Assembly: GCF_009739905.1 (NCBI RefSeq)
Contig: NZ_CP034279.1
Coordinates: 744,001 to 808,000, forward strand
Direction of reading: 5' to 3'
Origin: Streptomyces ficellus
Lineage (GTDB): Bacteria; Actinomycetota; Actinomycetes; Streptomycetales; Streptomycetaceae
DNA length: 64,000 bases
Positions 1-8,640 of this stretch are shown here, piece by piece. The translations under genes were made by a program, and so were the position numbers. The notes under the pieces were generated by a model. The model did no database searches, was not told where the DNA came from, and worked only from the letters and a program-made list of their open reading frames with translations. Each line of letters starts with the position of its first letter. Position 1 is the stretch's first letter.

Positions 1-186
1 GCGGGCGATCGCGGGGCGCAGCAGCGCCTTGCTGGGCATGCACGCCCAGTAGGAGCACTCGCCGCCCACCAGTTCGTTCTCGACCACCGCGACGCTCAGG
101 CCCGCCGCGGCGGCCCGGTCGGCCACGTTCTCGCCGACGGGGCCTGCGCCCACGACGACGACGTCGTACTCCACCGTTTCAGTCAT
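1..186 (-). CDS. FAD-dependent pyridine nucleotide-disulfide oxidoreductase, N-terminus (partial)
   Basis: Only the first 62 codons are in the window; the gene continues past base 1. The ATG is at 186-184. Residues 8-18 form the dinucleotide-binding beta strand and loop ([11 protein letters not shown]). Around residues 43-55 is the redox-active disulfide signature [13 protein letters not shown], the form found in dihydrolipoamide dehydrogenase and mercuric reductase relatives. The protein should be a cytosolic flavoenzyme using NAD(P)H. The substrate cannot be assigned from the N-terminus. It is divergent from a thioredoxin gene, so a thiol-redox role is plausible but inferred. Confidence 0.85.
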   Translation of the reverse strand, partial: MTETVEYDVVVVGAGPVGENVADRAAAAGLSVAVVENELVGGECSYWACMPSKALLRPAIAR

Positions 187-232
187 GGGGCCAGTCTGGT
201 GGTACGTGTGCGCGGGGGCCACATGGGCAGTC

Positions 233-258
233 GGAATAGCGCGGCTCCGGGCACGGTT
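233..258 (+). promoter_or_regulatory. SigR-type promoter of the thioredoxin gene
   Basis: GGAAT at 233-237 and GTT at 256-258 are separated by exactly 18 bases. This is the consensus reported for the thiol-stress sigma factor SigR of Streptomyces. Transcription would start near 265, about 45 bases before the thioredoxin ATG. The match and spacing are seen directly; use by SigR is inferred and agrees with thioredoxin genes being established SigR targets. Confidence 0.75.
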
Positions 259-308
259 GTCCGGGGTCCGGGGCGATCCCCCACGTAGATCGGGAAGAGG
301 TAGGCAGC

Positions 309-677
309 ATGGGCACCGTAGAGCTCACCAAGGACAACTTCGATCAGGTCGTGAGCGAGAACGACTTCATCCTGATCGATTTCTGGGCTGCTTGGTGCGG
401 ACCGTGCCGCCAGTTCGCGCCGGTCTTCGAGAGCGCGTCCGAGCGCCATCCGGACCTGGTGTTCGCGAAGGTCGACACGGAGGCGCAGACGGAGCTGGCC
501 GCGGCGTTCGAGATCCAGTCGATCCCCACGCTGATGATCGTCCGTGACAACGTCGCCGTGTTCGCCCAGCCCGGGGCGCTGCCCGAGCCGGCCCTGGAGG
601 ACCTGATCGGGCAGGCGCGCCAACTGGACATGGACGAGGTGCGCAAGTCCATCGAGGAGGGCAAGGCCGGGGCATGA
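309..677 (+). CDS. trxC: Thioredoxin
   Basis: 122-residue cytosolic thioredoxin that reduces protein disulfides using electrons from thioredoxin reductase. The active site is WCGPC with cysteines at residues 30 and 33, preceded by the usual FWAAW strand. The cis-proline is in SIPTLMIV near residue 78. Length is slightly above the family's usual 105-110 because of a charged C-terminal tail. The ATG follows an AGGTAGGCAGC ribosome-binding region. The SigR-type promoter at 233-258 suggests induction by disulfide stress. The symbol trxC follows the S. coelicolor paralogue I remember in this neighbourhood and is less certain than the function. Confidence 0.93.
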   Translation: MGTVELTKDNFDQVVSENDFILIDFWAAWCGPCRQFAPVFESASERHPDLVFAKVDTEAQTELAAAFEIQSIPTLMIVRDNVAVFAQPGALPEPALEDLIGQARQLDMDEVRKSIEEGKAGA

Positions 678-721
678 CCCGGACGACGGCGCACTGACCG
701 GCGGGACGCCCCGGAGGCGCG

Positions 722-1912
722 TCAGCGCTCCAGTACCAGTGCCAGGCCCTGGCCCACGCCGATGCAGAGCGCCGCGAGACCGGTGCCGGAGCCGGCGGCC
801 GCGAGCTGGTGGGTCACCGCGCCGGCCAGGCGGGCGCCCGAGGCACCCAGCGGGTGGCCCACGGCGATGGCGCCGCCGCGCGGGTTGACCACCGACGGGT
901 CCAGCTCGGGCCACTCGGCGAGGCAGCCCAGCGACTGCGCGGCGAACGCCTCGTTCAGCTCGAACGTGGTGAGGTCCGCGAAGGTGCGGCCCGCCTTGGT
1001 GAGGGCGCGCTGGACGGCCTCCACCGGTCCGAGGCCGAACAGCTGCGGCTCGATGCCGGTGACGGCCGAGGTGCGAATGCGGGCGAGCGGTTCGCGGCCG
1101 CAGGCCTTCAGCCCCGCCTCGTCGACGAGCAGCAGCGCGGCGGCGCCGTCGTTGAGCGGCGAGGCGTTGCCGGCCGTCACGGTGCCGGTGCCGTCGGTGC
1201 GGAAGGACGGCTTCAGCTTGGCCAGGGCCGCCATGGAGGTGCTGTCGCGGATGCACTCGTCACGGACGAGGTCCACGCCCGCGTACGGCACGACCTCACC
1301 GTCGTAGAGCCCTTCCGCCCAGGCGGCGGCGGCCTTCTGATGGCTCGCCAGCGCGAAGGCGTCCTGCTGTTCGCGGGTGATCGCGTGCTTGTCGGCGATC
1401 AGCTCGGCGCCCTCGCCGAGGGAGACGGTCCACTCGGCGGGCATCCTCGGGTTGGTCATGCGCCAGCCCAGCGTGGTCGAGTGGAGCTGCTGGTGCCCGG
1501 CGGGGAAGGCACGCTCGGGCTTCTGCAGCACCCAGGGCGCCCGGGACATCGACTCGACGCCGCCCGCCAGGACGACCGAGGCGTCCCCGACCGCGATGGC
1601 GCGGGCCGCCTGGATGACGGCTTCGAGGCCGGAGCCGCACAGGCGGTTGACGGTGACTCCCGGTACGGAGACGGGGAGACCGGCGAGCAGCACGGCCATG
1701 CGGGCCACATCGCGGTTGTCCTCGCCGGCGCCGTTGGCGTCGCCGAAGTAGACGTCGTCGAGGCGCGCGGGGTCGAGGCCGGGCGTACGGGCCATGAGCG
1801 CCTTGACGACGTGGGCGGCCAGGTCGTCCGGACGCACGGAGGCGAGGGCGCCGCCGAACTTGCCGATCGGCGTGCGGACGGCGTCGACGATGTAGACGTC
1901 GCGGGTGCTCAT
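722..1912 (-). CDS. Thiolase (acetyl-CoA acyltransferase)
   Basis: 396 residues, normal thiolase length. The acyl-accepting cysteine is C92 in NRLCGSGL. The C-terminal catalytic elements GHPLGASGAR (histidine) and CIGVGQG (second cysteine) are intact. The NEAFAAQ segment is also present. It catalyses reversible thiolytic cleavage or condensation of 3-ketoacyl-CoA in the cytosol. Sequence style resembles 3-ketoacyl-CoA or beta-ketoadipyl-CoA thiolases, but no other fatty-acid or aromatic-degradation gene is adjacent, so the physiological substrate is open. It converges with the thioredoxin gene across a 44-base gap. Confidence 0.92.
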   Translation of the reverse strand: MSTRDVYIVDAVRTPIGKFGGALASVRPDDLAAHVVKALMARTPGLDPARLDDVYFGDANGAGEDNRDVARMAVLLAGLPVSVPGVTVNRLCGSGLEAVIQAARAIAVGDASVVLAGGVESMSRAPWVLQKPERAFPAGHQQLHSTTLGWRMTNPRMPAEWTVSLGEGAELIADKHAITREQQDAFALASHQKAAAAWAEGLYDGEVVPYAGVDLVRDECIRDSTSMAALAKLKPSFRTDGTGTVTAGNASPLNDGAAALLLVDEAGLKACGREPLARIRTSAVTGIEPQLFGLGPVEAVQRALTKAGRTFADLTTFELNEAFAAQSLGCLAEWPELDPSVVNPRGGAIAVGHPLGASGARLAGAVTHQLAAAGSGTGLAALCIGVGQGLALVLER

Positions 1913-2037
1913 CGGGTGCTCTCCCCTGACCTCGGCTGTTCGCCGGGGGAAGCGTCCTTCCTCCCCGGCCTCGCCCGAGTCTCCGTCCGGGGTCCGTCGC
2001 GTGTCAACGGATCACCGGTGGTCACCCGGCCACCCGG

Positions 2038-2292
2038 TCAGCGGACGCGGGCCGTCAGTCCGTAGTCCAGTTCCGCGCCGTCCACCAGCACGGCCTCCAC
2101 CGTGCGGGTCTCCGGGTCGATGTCGGCCTCCACGCCCTGGCCGGCGTAGCGCGGGTAGCCCGAGGCGCCCGTCTCCCCCGTCGCCTCGACCACGGCCGAG
2201 CGGATCGCGGCCGCCGCGAGGTGCGCCGCGTCGCGCCCCTCCACGTGCTCGGGCACCACCAGGATCTCGAAGCGCTGCGGATGTGTGCTCAT
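2038..2292 (-). CDS. Conserved-looking small protein of unknown function
   Basis: 84 residues from the ATG at 2292, reading MSTHPQRFEI. An in-frame upstream start at 2328 exists but adds a basic stretch unlike the rest. The protein is acidic, soluble and predicted mixed alpha/beta, with no cysteines, signal peptide or membrane segment. It has strong Streptomyces codon bias, which supports it being real. It lies between the thiolase gene and the LacI-type regulator, all on the same strand. I do not recognise the family. Confidence 0.6.
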   Translation of the reverse strand: MSTHPQRFEILVVPEHVEGRDAAHLAAAAIRSAVVEATGETGASGYPRYAGQGVEADIDPETRTVEAVLVDGAELDYGLTARVR

Positions 2293-2361
2293 GCCGGCGA
2301 CGCTAGAGACGTTCCGCCCGCCACGCACCTCAGCGGGAGGCCGGCGGGTCCCCCGTCGCGG

Positions 2362-3429
2362 TCAGGTGGACTCCCGCCGGATCGCCCGGGCGGCCATCAG
2401 GTCGTGGCCGGGCGCGTGGCCTGCCTGGTGACCGTGGTCGTCGGGTGTGCGGTCCGGGTCGCCGACCAGCCGGTCGACCAGCTCGGCCAGGTGCTGGCCG
2501 GTCTCCATGTCGACCTGGACCGTGCTCAGCCGGGGTCGCAGGAGCTTGCCGAGCAGCAGGTCGTCGGCGCCCATGAGGGCGGTGTCGTCCGGGACGGACA
2601 CCCCCGCGTCCAGCAGGGCGCGCAGCAGCAGCGAGGCGTACTCGTCGTTGTAGGCGAAGACGGCGTCCACCCCGAGGGAGGGCAGGCGGGCGGTGAGGGC
2701 CGCCGCCGACTCCTCCGTGTAGGCGAGCGGCAGCGGTACGACCTCCGCGTCCGTGCCGGCCGCCGCACCCCGCACCCCTTCGAGGCGGGGGGCGGAGAAC
2801 ACGTTCAGGCCGGGCTCCTCGGGCATCACCACGCCGAGGCGCCGGTAGCCGCGCTCCAGCAGGTGGGCGCCCGCGCAGGCGCCCACCCGGCGCTGGTCCA
2901 TGACGACGTTGTGGGCGCCCTCGACGGGCCGCGTCCCCAGGGTGATCACGGCTCTGGCGCCGGAGCGCTTGAGGATGTCGACGCCGAACGGGGTGAGATC
3001 GACCGCGCCGAACGACACGACGGCGACCGGCCGCAGTTCGGCCCAGGCGCGGGCCGCCTCGTCACCCCGCAGGCCCATGCTCGCGTACTGCACCACCGTG
3101 TAGTCCAGGCGGCGCAGCGCCCACTGGAGTTCGTTGAGGAAGTGGCCGTAGAGCGGGCCGACCGGGACGTGCGCGGTGGGCAGGAGCACGATCCGGGTGC
3201 GGCCGGCGCGCAGGCTGCGCGCGGCGGCGTGCGGGACGTAGCCCAGTTCCTCGGCGGCCTCGCGCACCCGGCGGCGGGTGGGTTCGCTGATCCGCACGGC
3301 CGAGGTGTTGTTGAGCACGTACGAGACGGTGGCCCGGGAGACACCGGCCAGCCGCGCGACGTCGGCGCTGGTCGGGACCGGGCGGCGGGCCGGGGGTCCG
3401 GCGGGCGGCCGGGGAGGTGTCTGGGTCAT
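2362..3429 (-). CDS. LacI-family transcriptional regulator
   Basis: 355 residues. The N-terminal helix-turn-helix is at about residues 18-40 (TSADVARLAGVSRATVSYVLN), followed by the hinge SEPTRRRVREAAEELGYVP. The rest is a periplasmic-binding-like effector domain with VFAYNDEYA and the conserved VPDDTALMGADD segment. The start chosen is the ATG at 3429; an ATG at 3441 is an alternative. It is divergent from an alpha/beta hydrolase, and a CpG-centred palindrome lies between them, so autoregulation and control of the hydrolase are likely. The inducer is unknown. Confidence 0.9.
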   Translation of the reverse strand: MTQTPPRPPAGPPARRPVPTSADVARLAGVSRATVSYVLNNTSAVRISEPTRRRVREAAEELGYVPHAAARSLRAGRTRIVLLPTAHVPVGPLYGHFLNELQWALRRLDYTVVQYASMGLRGDEAARAWAELRPVAVVSFGAVDLTPFGVDILKRSGARAVITLGTRPVEGAHNVVMDQRRVGACAGAHLLERGYRRLGVVMPEEPGLNVFSAPRLEGVRGAAAGTDAEVVPLPLAYTEESAAALTARLPSLGVDAVFAYNDEYASLLLRALLDAGVSVPDDTALMGADDLLLGKLLRPRLSTVQVDMETGQHLAELVDRLVGDPDRTPDDHGHQAGHAPGHDLMAARAIRREST

Positions 3430-3511
3430 CGCCCTCGGCATTTTTCCAGACCGGCCCGGGGCGGGGTCCGGCGGCTGCCGGAAGGGGGCGCTCCACCGTT
3501 CCCACCCGGCG

Positions 3512-3537
3512 GTGACACGTGTAACTTGATCGGTTAC
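3512..3537. promoter_or_regulatory. Candidate LacI-type operator between the regulator and the hydrolase
   Basis: GTGACACGTGTAAC (3512-3525) is a 14-base palindrome with one mismatched pair and a central CpG, the arrangement typical of LacI-family operators. Overlapping it, GTAAC (3521-3525) and GTTAC (3533-3537) form a second inverted repeat with a 7-base spacer. Both sit in the 133-base divergent intergenic region. The sequence is seen; binding by the adjacent regulator is inferred. Confidence 0.45.
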
Positions 3538-3562
3538 CCGTCCCCGACCGGAAGGCACCGAC

Positions 3563-4261
3563 GTGCGGCTGCACACCACCACCTGGGGCGAGGGCGACCG
3601 GGTCGCCCTGCTCGTCCACGGGATCATGGCCGACCACCGCACCTGGCGGCGCGTCGGACCGGTGCTGGCCGGGCGGGGCTACCGGGTCCTCGCCGTCGAC
3701 CTGCGGGGCCACGGCGCCAGCGGGCGGGCGGAGACGTACACGGCGCAAGACTTCGCCGACGACCTCGTCGCCACCCTGCCGGCCGGGGCCGACCTGGCGA
3801 TCGGGCACTCGCTCGGCGGACTGGCGCTGTCGCTCGCCGTCGAACGCCTCGTCCCGCGCCGCGCGGTCTACTCGGACCCGGCCTGGCACCTCCCGGCGGG
3901 CGACGACGGATACCGGGGCGAGCTGCTGGCCGGTGCCAAGGCCGCGACCCGCGAGCAGGTGCGGGCGATGAACCCGCGCTGGGAGGCGGCGGACGTCGAC
4001 ATCGAACTGGAGACCCTGAAGGTGTGGGACGAGGCGACGGCGTACGGGCTGGAGCCGGTCGCCGGGACGGACCTGCTGCCGCCCGCGCCGGTCGTGCCGT
4101 CCCTGGTGACGCTCGCCGACCCCAGCCCGCTGGTGCCGCCGGAGCTCGCCGCGCTGCTCCGAAAGCGCGGCTTCGAGGTCCGTACGGTCGGGGGCGCCGG
4201 GCACACGATCCACCGGGACGACTTCGACGCCTTCATGGCGGCCCTGGAGGGGTGGGTGTGA
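3563..4261 (+). CDS. Alpha/beta hydrolase
   Basis: 232 residues with a GTG start. The oxyanion region is VHGIM, the nucleophile elbow GHSLGG carries the catalytic serine at about residue 80, and the histidine is in GGAGHTIH near the C-terminus. DPAWHLP follows the nucleophile. It resembles short esterase/lipase-fold hydrolases of the MhpC type and has no signal peptide, so it should be cytosolic. Substrate unknown. Being divergent from the LacI-type regulator suggests substrate-induced expression. Confidence 0.85.
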   Translation: MRLHTTTWGEGDRVALLVHGIMADHRTWRRVGPVLAGRGYRVLAVDLRGHGASGRAETYTAQDFADDLVATLPAGADLAIGHSLGGLALSLAVERLVPRRAVYSDPAWHLPAGDDGYRGELLAGAKAATREQVRAMNPRWEAADVDIELETLKVWDEATAYGLEPVAGTDLLPPAPVVPSLVTLADPSPLVPPELAALLRKRGFEVRTVGGAGHTIHRDDFDAFMAALEGWV

Positions 4262-4286
4262 CGGGCCCGGTCGGGCACCGGCCGGG

Positions 4287-5126
4287 TCAGGTGGACGGGG
4301 TGACCGCCGCGAACGCGTCGCGGAACGCGCCCAGGGTCGTCGCCCCGGGCGTGCGGTCCAGCACCGCGAACACGACCTCCTCGAAGTGGCGGGCGAACCG
4401 GCCCTCACCGGTCAGCAGCGACCGGAACGCGGCCGCCACCGTCGCGGGATCGTTGCGGAAGACGCCGCAGCCCCAGGCGCCCAGCACGAGGCGGCGGTAG
4501 CCGCACACCGCCGCCGTCTCCAGCACCCGCTCCGCGCGCGAGGCGAGCGCGGCCGGGATCCGGCCGGCCTCTCCGGGCGAACGACGGGCGATCACTCCGG
4601 CGTTGGGCGCGGGTGACGTGAGAAATCCCACTGTGTACGGGGAGTTGAGGAGGCGGCCCCGGTCGTCGCGGAAGACCGGCACGGCGGGGGAATGGATGAC
4701 CCGGTCGGTGTAGAACGGGCTGCGGTCGGCGCGGTGGTGGTCGTAGAACTCCGGGACGCGCCGCAGCGTGGCGTACAGCGCGGACGCCCGGCACAGGGCT
4801 TCCTCCTGCGCCTGGGCGCCGTTGAGGTAGCCGCCGCCGGGGTTGCGGGCGGAGGAGAAGTTGAGGACGGCGACGGGCCGGCCGGGGGCGGCTTCGGTCA
4901 GCCGCCGGGCCGCGTCCAGGCTGGACTCCCCCGTGACCTCGAAGCGGGTGGTCCGGTCGGTGCCGGGGGTCACCGGGACGGGCTGCGGGCCGTACAGGAC
5001 GGTCCTGGCGAGAGCGGCGGCGACCTGGGGTCCGATGGTGAGCGGACGGCCGTCGGGGGCCTCGTACCGGCCCACCGCGACGATCTCCTCGGTCCGCTTC
5101 GCGATCTCTCGCAGACGTGCACTCAT
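4287..5126 (-). CDS. Microbial PARG-like protein (TIGR02452 family)
   Basis: 279 residues from the ATG at 5126; an in-frame ATG at 5135 is the alternative, and the shorter form matches the family's usual MSARLR start. The signature is the macrodomain catalytic loop, NPGGGYLNGAQAQEE, in which GGG and the double glutamate correspond to the bacterial poly(ADP-ribose) glycohydrolase active site. The C-terminal LGAWGCGVFRND also fits. It probably hydrolyses ADP-ribose polymers or removes ADP-ribose from proteins or nucleic acids. It is divergent from egtA. The biological target is not evident from context. Confidence 0.85.
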   Translation of the reverse strand: MSARLREIAKRTEEIVAVGRYEAPDGRPLTIGPQVAAALARTVLYGPQPVPVTPGTDRTTRFEVTGESSLDAARRLTEAAPGRPVAVLNFSSARNPGGGYLNGAQAQEEALCRASALYATLRRVPEFYDHHRADRSPFYTDRVIHSPAVPVFRDDRGRLLNSPYTVGFLTSPAPNAGVIARRSPGEAGRIPAALASRAERVLETAAVCGYRRLVLGAWGCGVFRNDPATVAAAFRSLLTGEGRFARHFEEVVFAVLDRTPGATTLGAFRDAFAAVTPST

Positions 5127-5189
5127 ACCCGGCATGCTCGATAATCATTCAAGCGCGTGGCAACCGGATTTTCGCCGCCGAAGGCACCC

Positions 5190-5218
5190 TTGTGCGAACA
5201 CACACCGGTGGCTTAGGT
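5190..5218 (+). promoter_or_regulatory. Possible sigma-70-type promoter of the egt operon
   Basis: TTGTGC (5190-5195) and TTAGGT (5213-5218) are spaced by 17 bases, 32 bases upstream of the egtA ATG. Both hexamers are only partial matches to consensus, so this is a tentative call. No SigR-type GGAAT-N18-GTT was found here. Confidence 0.3.
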
Positions 5219-5249
5219 GGGACGGAACCCCTCGACAGGAGGAGCCCCC

Positions 5250-6560
5250 ATGCCATTGAGCGACGTGCCGGACAGCGGTGGTCCGCTCGCCGAGGACGAG
5301 GCCGAGGATCTGCTGCGCTGTATCTGTTTCAAGACCGGCCCACCGCGCACGGTGGGGGTCGAACTGGAGTGGTTCGTGCACGACCTGCACGTGCCGCAAC
5401 TCCCCGTCGCCACCGACCGGCTCCGCACCGCCTTCGGCGGACTGCGGACCCTGCCGCTGCGATCGGCACTCACCTTCGAACCCGGCGGGCAGCTGGAGCT
5501 CAGCTCGCCGCCCGCCGCGTCCCTCATGGAGTGCGTCACCACCGTATCGGCCGATCTGGCGGCCGTACGGACCGCGCTCGCCGCCTCCGGTCTCACCCTC
5601 ACCGGATCCGGCACCGATCCCTGGCACCCACCGCGCGACCGGCTGCTGTGCGAGCCCCGGTACGACGCGATGGAGACCTTCCTCGACCGTACGGGCCCGG
5701 CGGGGCGCGCCATGATGCGTGACTCCGCCTCCGTCCAGGTCTGCCTCGACGCGGGGCACGAGGAGCCCGGGCCGCTGGGCTTCGAGCGGCGCTGGCGCCT
5801 GGCCCACCTGCTGGGCCCGGTGCTGGTCGCCGCGTTCGCCAACTCCCCCGTCCTGCACGGCAAGCCGTCCGGTCTGCGGTCCACCCGGCAGGGCCTGTGG
5901 GCCGACCTCGACCCGGTGCGCAGCCTGGCTCCGGACATCCGCCTGGAGCCGCGCGCCGCCTACGCCGCGCACGCGCTGGACGCGCCCGTGATGTGCGTCC
6001 GGGGCGGAGACGGGGCGTGGCTGGTGCCCGAGGGGCTGACCCTGCGGCAGTGGCTGCGGTCCGGGGAGCCGAGGTCCGCCACCCGTGCGGACCTCGACTA
6101 CCACCTGACCACGCTATTCCCGCCGGTCAGGCCGCGCGGTCACCTGGAACTGCGCATGATCGACGCCCAGCCGGGCGAGGACGGCTGGATCGTGCCGCTC
6201 GCCGTCACGGCCGCGCTGTTCGACGACCCGGAGGCGGCCGAGGCCGCGTACCGGGTGGTGGAGCCACTCGCGCCGGCGGCGCCGGGCGGTGCCCCGCACG
6301 ACGCCCCGCCGCGTGACGCGCTGTGGCGGAGTGCCGCGCGCGACGGTCTGACCGCGCCCCCCTTGCGCGACGCGGCCGACGCCTGCTTCGCCCTCGCGCT
6401 GGACGCGCTGCCCCGCCGGGGCGCCACCGCCGCCGTGGTGGACGCGGTCGCCGCGTTCCGCGAGCGTCACGTCGCGCCGGGCAGGTGTCCCGCCGACGAC
6501 CCGTACACCCCCGCGACCGTGCCGGAGACCGGGACACCCGGGAAGGACGTCCGTACATGA
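5250..6560 (+). CDS. egtA: Glutamate-cysteine ligase EgtA (ergothioneine pathway)
   Basis: 436 residues. The ATG at 5250 is preceded by AGGAGG at good spacing; a GTG at 5217 lacks one. It makes gamma-glutamylcysteine, the sulfur donor used by EgtB. The GCS2-type fold shows in TVGVELEWFVHD near the N-terminus and GHLELRMIDAQPGEDGW near residue 300. The last four bases (ATGA, 6557-6560) also contain the egtB start, so the two are translationally coupled. The four-gene order with egtB, egtC and egtD makes the assignment secure. Confidence 0.93.
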   Translation: MPLSDVPDSGGPLAEDEAEDLLRCICFKTGPPRTVGVELEWFVHDLHVPQLPVATDRLRTAFGGLRTLPLRSALTFEPGGQLELSSPPAASLMECVTTVSADLAAVRTALAASGLTLTGSGTDPWHPPRDRLLCEPRYDAMETFLDRTGPAGRAMMRDSASVQVCLDAGHEEPGPLGFERRWRLAHLLGPVLVAAFANSPVLHGKPSGLRSTRQGLWADLDPVRSLAPDIRLEPRAAYAAHALDAPVMCVRGGDGAWLVPEGLTLRQWLRSGEPRSATRADLDYHLTTLFPPVRPRGHLELRMIDAQPGEDGWIVPLAVTAALFDDPEAAEAAYRVVEPLAPAAPGGAPHDAPPRDALWRSAARDGLTAPPLRDAADACFALALDALPRRGATAAVVDAVAAFRERHVAPGRCPADDPYTPATVPETGTPGKDVRT

Positions 6561-7882
6561 CCGACCCCGAACGGCTCAGGCGGCGGGCGCTGGACGCGCT
6601 GACCACCGCCCGGGCCCGGACCACCCTGCTCACGAGCTGTGTCGGCGAGGGTGAACTGACCGCCCAGCACTCGCCGTTGATGTCCCCGCTCGTGTGGGAC
6701 CTGGCGCACATCTCCAACCAGGAGGAGCAGTGGCTGCTGCGCGCGGTCGCCGGGCGTGAGGCGCTGCGCCCGGAGATCGACTCGATCTACGACGCGTTCG
6801 AGCACCCCAGGGCCACCCGGCCCACGCTGCCGCTGCTGGCCCCGGCCGAGGCGCGGGTCTACGCCTCCGACGTGCGCGGCCGGGTCCTCGACGTGCTGGA
6901 GCGCACCGCGCTGGAGGGCGGCCCGCCGCTGGTCGACGCGGCGTTCGCGTTCGGCATGGTCGCCCAGCACGAGCAGCAGCACGACGAAACGATGCTGATT
7001 ACCCATCAGCTGCGGCGCGGGCCGGCCGCGCTGGACGCCCCGGAGCCGCCGCCGGGTCCCGGTACGGACGGTCTGCCCGCCGAGGTGCGGGTACCGGGCG
7101 GGCCGTTCACCATGGGCACCTCGGCCGAGCCGTGGGCGCTGGACAACGAACGGCCCGCGCACGCGCGCGTGGTGCCGGAGTTCTTCATCGACACGGTGCC
7201 GGTCACCAATGGCGCGTACATGGCGTTCATCGCGGAGGGCGGCTACCGCGACGAGCGCTGGTGGGCGCCGGAGGGCTGGGCGCAGATCCGGGAGCACGGC
7301 ATCGGCGCGCCGCTGTTCTGGCGCCGGGAGGGCGGCCAGTGGCTGCGGCGCCGGTTCGGGGTGGTCGAGGCGGTGCCGGAGGACGAGCCGGTGCTGCACG
7401 TCAGCTGGTACGAGGCCGACGCGTACGCCCGCTGGGCGGGGCGCCGGCTGCCGACCGAGGAGGAGTGGGAGAAGGCGGCCCGGCACGATCCGGTCTCGGG
7501 CCGTTCGCTGCGCTACCCGTGGGGCGACGAGGACCCGACGCCGGCGCACGCCAACCTGGGTCAGCGCCACCTGCGGCCCGCACCGGCCGGAAGCTATCCG
7601 GCGGGGCGGTCGCCGCTCGGGGTCCGGCAGTTGATCGGGGACGTGTGGGAGTGGACGTCCAGCGACTTCCTCCCCTACCCCGGCTTCGTCGCGTTCCCGT
7701 ACCGGGAGTACTCGGAGGTGTTCTTCGGGCCGGGGCACAAGGTGCTGCGCGGCGGTTCGTTCGCGGTCGACGCGGTGGCGTGCCGGGGTACGTTCCGCAA
7801 CTGGGACCTGCCGGTGCGGCGCCAGATCTTCTCCGGTTTCCGCACCGCGCGGGACGGGGCGCGGGACGGGGGTGGCGCCTGA
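6557..7882 (+). CDS. egtB: Hercynine oxygenase / sulfoxide synthase EgtB
   Basis: 441 residues. A DinB-like N-terminal domain carries the iron ligands H51 (in WDLAHISN) and the HEQQHDE motif, giving H138 and H142. This is the facial triad of EgtB non-heme iron enzymes. A formylglycine-generating-enzyme-like domain follows, with RLPTEEEWEKAARH and GDVWEWTSSDF, ending VLRGGSFAV. It couples gamma-glutamylcysteine to hercynine using O2. The start overlaps the egtA stop (ATGA) and the stop overlaps the egtC start (TGATG). Confidence 0.95.
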   Translation: MTDPERLRRRALDALTTARARTTLLTSCVGEGELTAQHSPLMSPLVWDLAHISNQEEQWLLRAVAGREALRPEIDSIYDAFEHPRATRPTLPLLAPAEARVYASDVRGRVLDVLERTALEGGPPLVDAAFAFGMVAQHEQQHDETMLITHQLRRGPAALDAPEPPPGPGTDGLPAEVRVPGGPFTMGTSAEPWALDNERPAHARVVPEFFIDTVPVTNGAYMAFIAEGGYRDERWWAPEGWAQIREHGIGAPLFWRREGGQWLRRRFGVVEAVPEDEPVLHVSWYEADAYARWAGRRLPTEEEWEKAARHDPVSGRSLRYPWGDEDPTPAHANLGQRHLRPAPAGSYPAGRSPLGVRQLIGDVWEWTSSDFLPYPGFVAFPYREYSEVFFGPGHKVLRGGSFAVDAVACRGTFRNWDLPVRRQIFSGFRTARDGARDGGGA

Positions 7883-8640
7883 TGTGTCGTCATATCGCTT
7901 ACCTGGGACCGCCGTCGCCGCTGGGTGAGCTGCTGGTGCGGCCCGCGCACGGCCTGTACCGGCAGTCCTGGGAGCCCCGGCGGCAGCGGTACGGGACGGT
8001 GAACGCGGACGGGTTCGGCGTCGGCTGGTACGCGGACGGTGACCCCGTCCCGGCCCGCTACCGGCGCGCCGGGCCGATCTGGGCCGACCTGTCGTTCGCC
8101 GACCTGGCCAGGGTGGTGCGCACCGGGGCCCTGCTGGCGGCCGTCCGGGACGCCACCCTGTCGGGCGCCGACGCGGAGGCCGCCGCCGCCCCGTACGCCG
8201 CCGGGCCGTGGCTGTTCAGCCACAACGGTGCCGTGAAGGGCTGGCCCGGTTCGCTGGGCCGGCTCGCCTCGCTGCTCCCGGCGAACGAACTGCTGTCGCT
8301 CGAAGCCCGCAACGACTCGGCCCTGGTCTGGGCGCTGGTCCTGCACCGGCTGCGGGACGGCGACGAGCCGGGCCAGGCGCTGGCCGACACCGTCCTGGAC
8401 GTCGCCGCGGCGGCGCCCGGCTCCCGGCTGAACCTGCTGCTGACCGACGGCGAGACGGTCTGCGCGACCGCCTGGGGCGACACCCTGTGGTACCTGGCCG
8501 AGCCGGGCCGGAGCCGTACGGTCGTGGCCTCGGAGCCGTACGACGACGATCCGGGCTGGCGCGAGGTGCCGGACCGCACCGTCCTCGCCGCCACCCGCAC
8601 CGATGTCCTTCTCACCCCGCTCAAGGAGCCCCCCGCGTGA
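7882..8640 (+). CDS. egtC: Gamma-glutamyl hydrolase EgtC
   Basis: 252 residues. Class II glutamine amidotransferase fold with the catalytic cysteine at position 2 (MCRHIAYLG), exposed after methionine removal. NADGFGVGWY and WLFSHNGAVKGW are the other family elements. It removes glutamate from gamma-glutamyl-hercynylcysteine sulfoxide. It overlaps egtB at its start by one base and egtD at its end (GTGA), so expression should be stoichiometric. Confidence 0.94.
   Translation: MCRHIAYLGPPSPLGELLVRPAHGLYRQSWEPRRQRYGTVNADGFGVGWYADGDPVPARYRRAGPIWADLSFADLARVVRTGALLAAVRDATLSGADAEAAAAPYAAGPWLFSHNGAVKGWPGSLGRLASLLPANELLSLEARNDSALVWALVLHRLRDGDEPGQALADTVLDVAAAAPGSRLNLLLTDGETVCATAWGDTLWYLAEPGRSRTVVASEPYDDDPGWREVPDRTVLAATRTDVLLTPLKEPPA

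Noticed and set aside
183..1256. Long open frames opposite genes with Ala/Arg/Pro/Gly-rich translations, here and across the window
   Set aside because: High GC leaves the antisense and third frames open. These lack a start signal, domain motifs and codon bias, while the called genes explain the same bases.
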